From NCBI GenBank assembly GCA_016926235.1, contig JAFGOZ010000484.1, positions 1 to 49,059 of the forward strand: a stretch of DNA of 49,059 bases. Reading direction: 5' to 3'. The translations under genes were made by a program, and so were the position numbers. Position 1 is the first letter of the stretch. Every line of letters begins with the position of its first letter. The notes under the pieces are model-generated. The model ran no database searches. It was given only the letters and a program-made list of their open reading frames with translations, and had not been told where the DNA came from. The stretch is from Bacteroidales bacterium. GTDB taxonomy: Bacteria > Bacteroidota > Bacteroidia > Bacteroidales > UBA10428. Of this stretch, positions 25,782 to 35,014 are shown one piece after another.

Positions 25782-26858
25782 TTACCTGAAATTGTATTGA
25801 TAATCCGGATTCTCATGCATGATCTGCGCACTTGATGGGTAGTTTTCAATAAACCATACCATAAAAGCGGTAACGTCAATTTTATCCACTAGCATACATT
25901 TACGGCGATATTCAAATTCTTTCTTCAAATCTGGCATAGATAAAAGTTCATTTATCTTCAAGAAGAGCTTTTCAGGAGAATCTGTTTTAATACCAAATGT
26001 AAGACCATATTTATGTTCCAGTTCTTCGAGTACGCTAATTCTGCCTGCAAAATCACTGAACCTAATTGAAGGAATCCCCAGCATAGCAGCTTCCATGGTC
26101 ATAGACTGACTATCGCTAATAAGCAAAGAAGAATTGGCTAGGTAGTGATGTATTTTCGATGGTAGAATTCTGAGCAGATAGCGTGAATAATGGTTTTTTA
26201 AAGGTTTTTCTGAAGAAATTGCTACACCTCCATGTTTTGAAAGGGTAGCAATTATTCGATCAACTAATGAATCACTTAAACCACCTATCCCAAAGTCATG
26301 GTGAGCTTTCAATTGAGAAAGTCTCAGAAGGAAAAAGGGCTTCTTAATATTCACTAATTCTGGAGTAAAATAATTGGGATGAAGATAGGCTAATTTCATA
26401 TAGCCATCATATGAGATTTTTTTATATGAAAACTTTCCTACCCTAACAACACTAGGAGCAAGTATATAATTTGTAAATGGAAAAGTCATTTTAGCAAGCC
26501 CAGAAATTACTTCATAATCGTCTTCCAAGACAGTTAGCACAGGGATTTTCAATAAATGGCCAATATGGGCAAGAGAAGGATCCGTACCTACAAAAAGATC
26601 TATCTCTTTTCCACGAACGAAATGCCATAAACGAAGATCACGTTTTAACAATCCTATCAAAATTTGTAGTTTTGTTTGTTTACGTCCCTCCGGCAGAAGG
26701 TTATTATAGACTTCATTATCTTCACGGAGAAGTTTTTCTAAAACATCCTTTGTTTTGATTGATAGAATTATGTTATGACCTCTTTCACGTAGGCATCTAA
26801 TTGTGTTTTTTATAAAATGATACTGTGCTGGATGACCAAAATAAAACAATATCTTCAT
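25782..26858 (-). CDS. DUF354 protein, glycosyltransferase-B-like (paralog 2)
   Basis: 358-aa DUF354 protein with the same layout as its neighbour: MKILFYFGHPAQYHFIKNTI at the start, LFVGTDPSLAHIGHLLKIPVLTVLEDD, then LLISDSQSMTMEAAMLGIPSIRF (about 252-274). The end is IDVTAFMVWFIENYPSSAQI followed by NPDYQYNFR, nearly the same as in paralog 1. The N-terminal halves differ much more than the C-terminal ends, which suggests an old duplication with divergent acceptor binding and a conserved donor or contact surface. Predicted cytoplasmic or membrane-associated. It is 151 bp downstream of the CapK-like gene, the gap holding nothing recognisable. Confidence 0.82.
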   Translation of the reverse strand: MKILFYFGHPAQYHFIKNTIRCLRERGHNIILSIKTKDVLEKLLREDNEVYNNLLPEGRKQTKLQILIGLLKRDLRLWHFVRGKEIDLFVGTDPSLAHIGHLLKIPVLTVLEDDYEVISGLAKMTFPFTNYILAPSVVRVGKFSYKKISYDGYMKLAYLHPNYFTPELVNIKKPFFLLRLSQLKAHHDFGIGGLSDSLVDRIIATLSKHGGVAISSEKPLKNHYSRYLLRILPSKIHHYLANSSLLISDSQSMTMEAAMLGIPSIRFSDFAGRISVLEELEHKYGLTFGIKTDSPEKLFLKINELLSMPDLKKEFEYRRKCMLVDKIDVTAFMVWFIENYPSSAQIMHENPDYQYNFR

Positions 26859-27009
26859 ATTTTCTAATTCAAGAGAATATTATGTAATAGTATTATTACA
26901 ATTATCAATAATAATGATCAAGTATAAAAGATTTGAATATTATTAACGCTTCAGAATTAGTAAGATATAGAACATCAATTTATTAAAATTATTGATAGCG
27001 TTAATAGTA

Positions 27010-28392
27010 CTAATTTATCAGACTTTGAGCACTTTGAATTTTATGGGTTACTTCATCTTCATTAATAATAAATTTCCTTTTACCATTAATTGTCAGTGGA
27101 ATGTCTGTAACTGTGTCAATTTCTATAGTTCCTTTGAACTCGCTTGCCCAGTATTCTTTAATGTACAAGTTTACAGTATCGTTATAATTGGAATTAACAA
27201 TAAGATTAAATAGTAAACCATTTTTCTTTTTAATGACCTGAAACTGATCAATAGATCGATTTAGTCTTGGATTATCTTGTTGGAAAAAACCTGTGAAATT
27301 ATGTACTATAAATTTTCTTCCTTCTGAATTCTCTAAAATATCATTATTTCTACCAATAATTCTATTTATTCTTAATAGGTTTCTTCCACAAGAACAAGGT
27401 TTCGATGAAACTTCGATCAAATCTTGAGTATCATATCTAATAAAAGGCTGTGCATAATTCATTAAATCAGTTGATATTAATCTTCCTATCCCATCAGTAA
27501 TTGGTTCCCCAACTTCATTTAAAACCTCTGTTATTCCATACTCCATGGTAGAATGGTAGCATTCATGCGAAGGACATTCAAATACAGTTGCATTCCCTTC
27601 ACAAGAATAAGCATCAAATACTTTACAATTAAAGGAGTCTTCAATTTGTTTCCTTACTTCAGGGAATAAAGTATTTCCTGTGGTAGTTATTGCTTTAGGG
27701 ACAATATTAAAATCATTATTATTCTTAAGATACTTAGCTAAAAAGAAAAGTGGATCAGGATAGCATCTGATAATCACAGGAGCGTAATTATCTATTTGTT
27801 CTAATAAATATCGGAGATTCTTATCAGTTAAAGGATTTGAAGCTAAGTATAGATTTCTGGAAATTTTATCTTGAATTCTTTTTATTGGATTTTTTCTTGC
27901 ATTTTGACTTATTTTAATGTAATTGTCTCCAAGCCGATAACCCATCCAGTACCATCCACGTAAATTGGATGCAATATTCATACTATAAGCATTTTTAGTG
28001 GTGTAATAAAAAAGAGGTTCACCAGTGGAACCACTTGAACTTTTTAATTTCAAATTGCTTTTTGGAATATTCTTGGCAATGAAATTCCCAGAGTTAAGAT
28101 TCTCTTTTATTGTATCTTTTGTCAGAATTGGAAGTTTTGTTAAATCAGCTTTACAACGGATATCAGTTGGGCTAATATTTAAGTTATCAAAAAGTCTTTT
28201 ATAATAGGGGACACTTTTATAGGCATGTTCCACCAAATTCTTTAATCTATCAGATTGATAATCATTTAAAATATCTTGATTAAACCACTGACTTTTTAAT
28301 AAGAATTCCAAATATTGGGATATTTTTTGCCGTAAAATAAAATCGCTGACTGGCAAAAGAATTTTCTCAGAGATATTATTAATGAGCGACAT
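27010..28392 (-). CDS. PaaK/CapK-family adenylate-forming enzyme (copy 2)
   Basis: 460-aa protein of the phenylacetate-CoA ligase/CapK family (ANL adenylating fold). The P-loop-like motif KSSSGSTGEPLFYYTT lies at about 117-132. YSCEGNATVFEC, FIRYDTQDLIEV and a Cys pair PCSCGRNLLRI (about 342-352) are further family landmarks. Family members activate carboxylic acids as acyl-AMP. In capsule and O-antigen loci they are presumed to activate an acid for attachment to sugar. Here the dedicated ACP and KAS III elsewhere in the locus offer a plausible acceptor. The start overlaps the polymerase-like gene by 14 bp. Confidence 0.85.
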   Translation of the reverse strand: MSLINNISEKILLPVSDFILRQKISQYLEFLLKSQWFNQDILNDYQSDRLKNLVEHAYKSVPYYKRLFDNLNISPTDIRCKADLTKLPILTKDTIKENLNSGNFIAKNIPKSNLKLKSSSGSTGEPLFYYTTKNAYSMNIASNLRGWYWMGYRLGDNYIKISQNARKNPIKRIQDKISRNLYLASNPLTDKNLRYLLEQIDNYAPVIIRCYPDPLFFLAKYLKNNNDFNIVPKAITTTGNTLFPEVRKQIEDSFNCKVFDAYSCEGNATVFECPSHECYHSTMEYGITEVLNEVGEPITDGIGRLISTDLMNYAQPFIRYDTQDLIEVSSKPCSCGRNLLRINRIIGRNNDILENSEGRKFIVHNFTGFFQQDNPRLNRSIDQFQVIKKKNGLLFNLIVNSNYNDTVNLYIKEYWASEFKGTIEIDTVTDIPLTINGKRKFIINEDEVTHKIQSAQSLIN

Positions 28393-29623
28393 GATTAATT
28401 TTTATCCTTTTGTACTCATTTTCTAGAAAACCGAGTGCTGAACCAATATAGAGAAATAGTAATCCTCTAAAATCTATTGAACGGATTGAACCTCCGATTG
28501 AAACAAACTGAGCTAAAACAACATAAATAATTATGCTTATGGCGACCAAATGTAGAAACCTGTTTTTAAAAATCCTTCGATAAGACAAAGCCTTAATTAC
28601 AATTAAAAAGTATATCCTGAATAATAAAAACAGACCAAAAATTCCTGCTCCATTTAACAATACATTAAAGTCAATGTGCAGCATCCGTTCTGTTTTAAAA
28701 TATTCAAATTCATTGAATAATTCACTTCCAAACAATTTATGTATTATATTATCTGATTTAAAACTATTGATAACCAAGGATGTTTCATTGTATCTGGCCT
28801 CCTCTTCAATATCACCCGCATTTTCTGAGATCCCGTAAAAACTTGTTTCTCTAGTTTCATAGCTTCTGATAAGTACATCCTTATACACTGGGTGAAAAAT
28901 ATATAAAATGAGAGTAATAGTCAGTAAAGGTAAAAGGAGCATAAACCTTCTTTTATATAACAATAAAAATGTCAAAACCGAAGTAAATAATCCAAGAAGT
29001 GCACTTCTCTTTGTTGAAATTACAACTAATAACAGACCAACTATAAATAGACCGATAATGAAATAGCGGTAAATTTTGCTTTTCAAAATAATCGATACCT
29101 GAGGTACTAGAATCAGCACAAGCATTATAATTCCCGTCATGCTAACACCGACTCCTCCATATAAAAACGCATTTTCAGATTCATCATAATCAATATGACC
29201 AATTCCAGAAATATTTGAAAAAAAAATAGTAGCTAAAAGGAAAAGGTAAAATATAAAATAATAAATCATAAGTTTTCTAAAGTTGTTAAAACTTCTAATA
29301 AAATAGTTACCTATTACAAACATCAAAGTACTCATTGAGACCTTTGCTACCATTTCTAACGACAATTTAGTATTAGATGAGAATATTACTAAAATAAACA
29401 AATAGAATAAGAAAATATAAATGGATCTATTTATACTATTATTTATATTAAATGAAGAATAAAAAAGCAATATAATAACTATAATTCCATTAACAGCAGC
29501 CCTAATATCTGTAAGGTTTAAAAGGCCTCTTGGGAAAAATCCAACAATACTATAAATGATTATATTGCACAACCATAAATATAAGATAATATTTATTACG
29601 GCTTTATTTTGTACTTGAAGCAT
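28379..29623 (-). CDS. O-antigen polymerase/ligase-like membrane protein (Wzy-like)
   Basis: 414-aa hydrophobic protein with about ten to eleven predicted transmembrane helices and one large periplasmic loop (about residues 243-310, with KDVLIRSYETRETSFYGISENAGD and SLVINSFKSDNIIHKLFGSE). This is the topology of Wzy polymerases and WaaL ligases (O-antigen_lig superfamily), which act on lipid-linked glycan at the periplasmic face. Sequence conservation in this family is too low to choose between the two; its place between Wzx and the transferases favours polymerase. It overlaps the CapK-like gene downstream by 14 bp. Very AT-rich. Confidence 0.78.
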   Translation of the reverse strand: MLQVQNKAVINIILYLWLCNIIIYSIVGFFPRGLLNLTDIRAAVNGIIVIILLFYSSFNINNSINRSIYIFLFYLFILVIFSSNTKLSLEMVAKVSMSTLMFVIGNYFIRSFNNFRKLMIYYFIFYLFLLATIFFSNISGIGHIDYDESENAFLYGGVGVSMTGIIMLVLILVPQVSIILKSKIYRYFIIGLFIVGLLLVVISTKRSALLGLFTSVLTFLLLYKRRFMLLLPLLTITLILYIFHPVYKDVLIRSYETRETSFYGISENAGDIEEEARYNETSLVINSFKSDNIIHKLFGSELFNEFEYFKTERMLHIDFNVLLNGAGIFGLFLLFRIYFLIVIKALSYRRIFKNRFLHLVAISIIIYVVLAQFVSIGGSIRSIDFRGLLFLYIGSALGFLENEYKRIKINHVAH

Positions 29624-29758
29624 GGTGTAACACTTGGTAAATAGACATGCAGATATTTTTTCATTTTGTTTATTTATGACCTATTTCCATTCACAACCTA
29701 AGAATTAAATGACGCGATATAATTTTTCTGAATAGTCAGTATAAAAAACTTTTATATG
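29624..29758. other. Intergenic spacer upstream of the polymerase-like gene
   Basis: AT-rich, no gene. Together with the adjacent remnant (29759-29941) it forms one of the largest gaps in the glycan locus, so an internal promoter is possible, but no exact TAnnTTTG box stands out. Confidence 0.4.
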
Positions 29759-29941
29759 TCAACTTAAATAGTTATTTTCTTTCCGTGTTCTTTTAATATA
29801 ATAAGGTTCACTTTCATAAAGATGTATAGGCACTTTCAGAAATTGCTCTTCTTTTATAACCATTTCAGACGTATTCCCCAATAAATTAAGAATATCTTCT
29901 TTTGACCATATATGTATCGAATCAAACAATGACAGAATTAC
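29759..29941 (-). pseudogene. C-terminal gene remnant, possibly methyltransferase-like
   Basis: A 60-codon open frame without a start, preceded immediately by an in-frame TAA. It reads SLFDSIHIWSKEDILNLLGN ... QFLKVPIHLYESEPYYIKRT and ends at TGA. The composition is plainly protein-like. The FDSIHxWSKEDILxLLG pattern resembles the last helix-strand of some class I methyltransferases, but that is a weak guess. It appears to be the tail of a gene lost from the glycan locus. Confidence 0.45.
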
Positions 29942-30000
29942 TTATTTAAAATTGTGTTTTAATAATATGGTTAGTTAGCTTATTGTGATAAAATAGAATT

Positions 30001-31071
30001 TTATTTCATTCTGAAAAAAACTGATTTCCATTTTTTAGCTGCTATTTCTATAGAATGCTCTTCTACAATAATTTTCCTTGCGTTCTTTCGCATTTCATTA
30101 GTTTCATTATAGTGTGATAAGGCAAACTTCATCTTGTCAGTTAAACTATTAATATCTAAATTGTTAACTAGTATGCCATTCATATTGGATTTTACAATAT
30201 CAGATAAATTGCCTATATCAGGTACGATAACCATTAATTCACAGGCCATCGCTTCCATTAAAGCACAGGGCAAACCTTCGGTTTTTGAGGCCATTATGAA
30301 AATCTTGCTTTTATTTAAGAGGATTTCTGTGTCTTTTCTGAAGCCACTAAAGAAAACATTATTAGTTAATCCAAGAATATTTACTTGGTTTCGGAGCTGA
30401 GCCATAAGATTTCCATCACCAACTAATAAAAGTTTTAAGGAACTATCTCTTTTATATATTAATTGGAAAGCCTCAATAATAAGATGAATTTGTTTCACTT
30501 CATAGAATACCCCTACAAAAATGAAATCATATTCTTTTTCTATCCGGATCGCTTTAAATCTATTTACATCTATTGCACTATGCAGAATATTAATCTTTCT
30601 TTCATCAATACCAAATCTGATCCATTTTTCTTTGGATGTTGTGCCCGGAACATGAATAAAAGCAGCCTTTGTAGTTACAGTTCTAATAATCCATGAAAAC
30701 GGTACCCTTTTTGCTTGGTCATGGATAATCAAGCCAGTCTGGCTAATGATATATGGAGTATTTGTAAAAGTTCCGGAAATGCATGCAAATATTGCGTATG
30801 GAATAAAATGATAAGCAATAATGAAATCAGGTCTTAATTTCAAGATATAGTATACCAGATAGATAGGGGTAATTAATAAATTAAATATGCCAAATTTGCA
30901 TATTAAAGGCAAAACAAAATATCTGACTTTGTTCAAATTTGGTCCTTTTTCTTTACGAACCACATAAACATTAATTACCTCTTCACAATGAACTATTGGT
31001 AACAGTTTAGCCTCCAAAGTACCATGACCCATTTTCGCGGTAATCAATATGTTAATGTTCTTTTTGTTCAC
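30001..31071 (-). CDS. Glycosyltransferase family 4-like
   Basis: 356-aa GT-B glycosyltransferase of the GT4 type. The N-terminal domain has NILITAKMGHGTLEAKLLPI; the C-terminal domain has DFIFVGVFYEVKQIHLIIEAF and LLLVGDGNLMAQLRNQVNIL. The catalytic EX7E-type region MASKTEGLPCALMEAMACEL lies near residues 263-282, followed by GNLSDIVKSNMNGILV. It would add one sugar to the lipid-linked repeat unit at the cytoplasmic membrane face. It sits 58 bp downstream of the flippase gene. Acceptor and donor cannot be deduced. Confidence 0.9.
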   Translation of the reverse strand: MNKKNINILITAKMGHGTLEAKLLPIVHCEEVINVYVVRKEKGPNLNKVRYFVLPLICKFGIFNLLITPIYLVYYILKLRPDFIIAYHFIPYAIFACISGTFTNTPYIISQTGLIIHDQAKRVPFSWIIRTVTTKAAFIHVPGTTSKEKWIRFGIDERKINILHSAIDVNRFKAIRIEKEYDFIFVGVFYEVKQIHLIIEAFQLIYKRDSSLKLLLVGDGNLMAQLRNQVNILGLTNNVFFSGFRKDTEILLNKSKIFIMASKTEGLPCALMEAMACELMVIVPDIGNLSDIVKSNMNGILVNNLDINSLTDKMKFALSHYNETNEMRKNARKIIVEEHSIEIAAKKWKSVFFRMK

Positions 31072-31129
31072 TTTTGAAAAACTAGAAGAATGAAATTATT
31101 AAAATAAAACGCTAGATAAATATGAGGAG

Positions 31130-32428
31130 TTAGATTTGCAACGCGGCATATTTCTTTTTATAGATTCTATAAACGAAAATAAATGTAAGCATGAACTTAG
31201 CAAAATAGACACATAATAGTGTTATAGCTGCACCAATAACTCCATAGTATTGAATAAGAAAATAATTCAGACTTACGCTGATCAATGATGTGATTATGGT
31301 AATGAACATAACATATTTAGTAGCTTTATCAAAAAGAATATAACTTATTAAAAGCAGATAATATGCATTAAATATTTCGCCAATAACTATATACATTGAA
31401 ATATTTAGAGATGAATTAAACTTTGAACCTATGAAAAATGGATATATTATTGGAAGAAATAAGATGAGAATTAGTCCTGCAATTGTAACCGCAATACAAG
31501 AATATATAGAACTTTTAAATGCAAGTTTTACTGAGCTTAAATTGTTCGATTTTAATTTTCTATATAACCAGGGAACATATGCATTGTTAAATGCGGTCAC
31601 AAAAAAAACAATAATTGTGGCCATTTTGAAGCCAATGTTAAATATTCCTGTGGCCTCAATTCCAACAAAATGAGTTATAAGTAGCTTATCAGTCATATTA
31701 ACAAAAAATAATCCAAAAGTATGAACGAACATCGGTATCCCGAATGTCAGGGCACTTTTTAAATATGAAGTATTTAATGAAAATTTAATCAAATCGCCTT
31801 TAGTTAATAAACGCATACCCCCTATTGCCAGTAGAGAAAAAACAATAAGTTGCGAATATAAATCAGCCTTCCAGTTAAACCTTAACCATATTACAAACAC
31901 TATCATTAAAAAAAAATACATTGCAGTTTCAAATAAACTAAGTAAAGCAAATAAAGTACTCTTATTCTGTACTCGGAAGAGTATAAGATTGATGCGGTTA
32001 ATTACGGTTCCAAATGATACAACAATTACAATCCATAGGAATTGTTTTGGAATTTTTGTCAGCAAAGTAAACTGATTACCTAGTAAGAGAAGCAAAAAGC
32101 CAAATATAATGGTAGTGCCAAAAACTATTAAAAGTACATTTGATAAAAACACTGGGAAATCAATCTCCTTTTTATCAAAATAATATCTTTCAACTGCACT
32201 TATGGAGCCTAATCCAAGGAATGGTCCAAAAAAGGATTTTACGGTAGCGAACATGGCAATGATTCCATAATCAGCAGGAGTTAGGATCCTGGTAAGAAAA
32301 GGTAGTAGGAGAAAAGGGAAAGTCTTTTGAACAAATCCAACAAAAGTATATATAGATAAACTTCTGAATAGATCTTTCTTGAAAAGATTTTGGGATATAT
32401 TAATTATAGAATTAACTATTGAATACAT
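31130..32428 (-). CDS. Wzx-type polysaccharide flippase
   Basis: 432-aa membrane protein of the MOP/RfbX superfamily with about twelve predicted helices. The N-terminus FRSLSIYTFVGFVQKTFPFLLLPFLTRILTPADYGIIAMF is the characteristic family opening (helices 1-2 with the TRxLxPxDYG loop). FVNMTDKLLITHFVGIEATGIFNIGFKMA gives the helix 7-8 region. It would flip the undecaprenyl-linked repeat unit across the inner membrane. Its start overlaps the end of the GT52-like gene by 13 bp. Together with the Wzy-like gene it indicates a Wzx/Wzy-dependent assembly route. Confidence 0.88.
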   Translation of the reverse strand: MYSIVNSIINISQNLFKKDLFRSLSIYTFVGFVQKTFPFLLLPFLTRILTPADYGIIAMFATVKSFFGPFLGLGSISAVERYYFDKKEIDFPVFLSNVLLIVFGTTIIFGFLLLLLGNQFTLLTKIPKQFLWIVIVVSFGTVINRINLILFRVQNKSTLFALLSLFETAMYFFLMIVFVIWLRFNWKADLYSQLIVFSLLAIGGMRLLTKGDLIKFSLNTSYLKSALTFGIPMFVHTFGLFFVNMTDKLLITHFVGIEATGIFNIGFKMATIIVFFVTAFNNAYVPWLYRKLKSNNLSSVKLAFKSSIYSCIAVTIAGLILILFLPIIYPFFIGSKFNSSLNISMYIVIGEIFNAYYLLLISYILFDKATKYVMFITIITSLISVSLNYFLIQYYGVIGAAITLLCVYFAKFMLTFIFVYRIYKKKYAALQI

Positions 32429-33462
32429 TTTTCTAATTCGTCATATGACTGTATAAGCTTAATAGTGGATGTAAATGGCTTAAGGTTAGTTTTAAAGTTA
32501 AGCAACGGATAAATCCAGAAATACTTGTTGTTGTTCACACTATGTAATGTAGCAGAGGAAAACGCGCTCAATACATATGAATTATATATTTCAGAAATGA
32601 TAATTTCGGCAGGAACTTTGTTGTCAATGATTAAAACTTTTTCCCTATAACGTTCCATATAAGAGTGGGATTCCACACCTGATTTTATCTTTATCAAGAA
32701 TTCCAGGTCATTTGTTTTAGCGATAGCAATTAATTTATAAATAAGATCATATTCCTTAATTTTGGCTTTTTTGGATCCACTAGCCAATCCTATTGGCATA
32801 TATAATAAATACCTTTGATCTTTTTTAAAAGTAAAATCAAACTGAAAAATCGCTTTAATCTTCTGGTGAATTTCAGGTGTAATATCAATATCAAGTTTTT
32901 GGATTTCTGAACGTGTTTTAATTTTTACCTCATTAGGATAAGCCATTTTAAGGACATCAATTTTTGAGTAAAAACCCCATTGATAGACAAAGTCAATCAT
33001 TCGAATCTTCATAATAAATCTCACATATATGAATACGAAGTAAAACTTAAATAATTTTTTAATCGGCATTTTATATTTAAAATAACCCGCAACTCCTTCT
33101 TGCATTAGATAAGTCTTAGTATAAGGATTTCGCCTTGCCCAGTTTATAATTAAGCTAGATAACAGAGTGAAATCATAATATGTATATAATTCATCTACCT
33201 TATCAAAAATCCCATTTAGAATTTTCTCATAATCGGGGTATATTTTTACCGAACGAAAATCTTCAAAGTTCAAATAATCATCTAAAACAAAATATTCAAA
33301 TGGCAATTCATATTTATTGGTAATACGATGATTTTTGGGTCGCTTAGTTATCAGCAACTTGAAGTTATAATTGTCAGTAGTGAAGTATTTATAGTAATTA
33401 CATAAGGCTGAATATAAATGATATTCATTACCAATTACAAAAAGTATATTCTTTATAGGCAC
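32416..33462 (-). CDS. GT52/polysialyltransferase-like putative nonulosonate transferase
   Basis: 348-aa protein whose layout is like bacterial sialyltransferases of the GT52/polysialyltransferase type. The start is KNILFVIGNEYHLYSALCNY, then TYLMQEGVAGYFKY (an E-G/D-G-like turn, about 138-151), LLYMPIGLA, FLIKIKSGVES (in place of the usual K-P-H-P) and a VLSAFSSATLHSVNN segment with the conserved S-S-A/T. The C-terminus ends in a helix. Because the locus makes a pseudaminic-acid-type sugar, transfer of that sugar from its CMP form is a reasonable guess; I cannot prove the family. No membrane segment besides a short hydrophobic stretch near 155-170. It overlaps the flippase gene by 13 bp. Confidence 0.55.
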   Translation of the reverse strand: MPIKNILFVIGNEYHLYSALCNYYKYFTTDNYNFKLLITKRPKNHRITNKYELPFEYFVLDDYLNFEDFRSVKIYPDYEKILNGIFDKVDELYTYYDFTLLSSLIINWARRNPYTKTYLMQEGVAGYFKYKMPIKKLFKFYFVFIYVRFIMKIRMIDFVYQWGFYSKIDVLKMAYPNEVKIKTRSEIQKLDIDITPEIHQKIKAIFQFDFTFKKDQRYLLYMPIGLASGSKKAKIKEYDLIYKLIAIAKTNDLEFLIKIKSGVESHSYMERYREKVLIIDNKVPAEIIISEIYNSYVLSAFSSATLHSVNNNKYFWIYPLLNFKTNLKPFTSTIKLIQSYDELEKCIQ

Positions 33463-33494
33463 CTTAAAAAAAGCTTTAAAATCTTTTTGGCATT

Positions 33495-34820
33495 TTAGTG
33501 CTTCAACAGCAAATCATTTACTACTGGACGATATTTGCCAGATGCAGCATTTTCAATATCCTTTTCTCTGGTAAAAGATATATTCATCTTGCCTAGCTTA
33601 TCAAACATTAAAAGCTTCAGTATTTCCTCATCCTCAGTAGTGAGACTATCTCCAACATATCTGAATAGAATCTTTGTCTTATCAGTTTGCTTAACCTGGA
33701 ATTTGATAATATTTCTATTATGTGCAATTTCCGTATCAAACATCAGGTGCCAAAAGAACGCCCAATGAAGATTTTTACCATTACTACCCAAAATATAGTC
33801 ACAACTTCGCCCAAGCACCCTCTCTATTAAGCGATGTTGCCTACCACACAAACAAGGTTTATCAATAATAACTGCCTGGTCCTCATTTTTATAACGGATA
33901 TATGGCATAGCAAAATTATCAAGGTCAGTAAATATCATATTGTTATTTTCATCCTGTTCAACAATGACTCTTTCCTCAGTAATATGCAAGCCCATATGCT
34001 TATCACACTCAAATGCAATTGCACCTATTTCTCCGCTGCCATATTGGTCATAGGATTCGGCATTAAATACTTTTTTAAATAATTGCCTGTGTTCGGGCAT
34101 CAGAGGCTCCGCAGTGGTCATGATTGCTTTGATATGAAAGGTTTCATTGTTTCTATCAAACTGTTGCGCAAGGTTGTAAAGGTATTGGCTGTAACTACGA
34201 ATCAATCGTATGTTTTTGGTACTTAGTACTTCCCGAATTCTATTCACATTTTTATCGCTAGTATCATATGGATCAAATGCATAATCATTGTTCAGAGAAT
34301 TGATTATGGGATACTTTAGCTTTTCAATAAGCCCTGGTTTTTTAATATGGCCTCCCAGAAGTTTAAGCTTTGCATCTGACTCTCTGATCCCCATCCAATC
34401 AATAAATCGTCTATATGATCCCCATACGGAACTGCGTAAATTAACATCGGTTCTTTTTAGAAGAATCCTACCAGTGGTTCCACCAGTGGGACTTGTTTTT
34501 ACTAATGACAATTGGCTTAGGTTCTGTGGGATGAAATCATTGTAATTTTCAAGGATGGTTTGTTTTGTAATAACAGGAAAACGTTTAAGTACATCCAGAC
34601 TATCAATTCTGTTCAGATCAATCTTTAAATCCTCAATAACTTTTTTATAAAAAGGAACAGAATTAAAACAATGAAAAAGGAGTAATTTTAGTTTATATAA
34701 TTGAAATTCATTTAGTTTGCTTCGATCATACCATTGTGTTTCAGAATACAATCTATAGTATTTTGCACTTGTTTTACCGCTTAGTCGATCAACAAGTATT
34801 GTTCTTAATAATTTAGTCAT
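33495..34820 (-). CDS. PaaK/CapK-family adenylate-forming enzyme (copy 1)
   Basis: 441-aa paralog of the enzyme at 27010. The phosphate-binding motif KTSPTGGTTGRILLKRT is at about 108-124. YGSGEIGAIAFEC, PYIRYKNEDQAVI and the Cys pair PCLCGRQHRLIERVLGR (about 326-342) follow the family order. It probably activates a carboxylic acid to acyl-AMP, perhaps for loading onto the locus ACP or direct transfer to an amino sugar. Two different CapK paralogs in one locus imply two acids, or two steps. It is 32 bp upstream of the GT52-like gene. Confidence 0.87.
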   Translation of the reverse strand: MTKLLRTILVDRLSGKTSAKYYRLYSETQWYDRSKLNEFQLYKLKLLLFHCFNSVPFYKKVIEDLKIDLNRIDSLDVLKRFPVITKQTILENYNDFIPQNLSQLSLVKTSPTGGTTGRILLKRTDVNLRSSVWGSYRRFIDWMGIRESDAKLKLLGGHIKKPGLIEKLKYPIINSLNNDYAFDPYDTSDKNVNRIREVLSTKNIRLIRSYSQYLYNLAQQFDRNNETFHIKAIMTTAEPLMPEHRQLFKKVFNAESYDQYGSGEIGAIAFECDKHMGLHITEERVIVEQDENNNMIFTDLDNFAMPYIRYKNEDQAVIIDKPCLCGRQHRLIERVLGRSCDYILGSNGKNLHWAFFWHLMFDTEIAHNRNIIKFQVKQTDKTKILFRYVGDSLTTEDEEILKLLMFDKLGKMNISFTREKDIENAASGKYRPVVNDLLLKH

Positions 34821-35014
34821 AAACTTCTTTTTATCTTAAGTCAATTTTCTTGGGGAATTCTTTTTTCATTTGATTTAAGCAGTACAAAATTGCTTAATAC
34901 TAAACCTTGAATAAATCGGAAATATATTGATCTAAGTGGTCTTTCAACACCACCATTAATTATGATATATGATTACTTTTACTATTATATGTACTTTAGA
35001 AAAAATCAGTAGCA
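34821..35014. other. Intergenic spacer in the glycan locus
   Basis: About 195 bp of AT-rich DNA with no gene or clear promoter box. It may hold an internal promoter for the downstream group starting with the CapK-like gene. Confidence 0.4.

Noticed and set aside
27010..28392. Phenylacetate-CoA ligase of aromatic degradation
   Set aside because: No paa genes nearby; CapK-type members in polysaccharide loci fit better, and a second paralog lies in the same locus.
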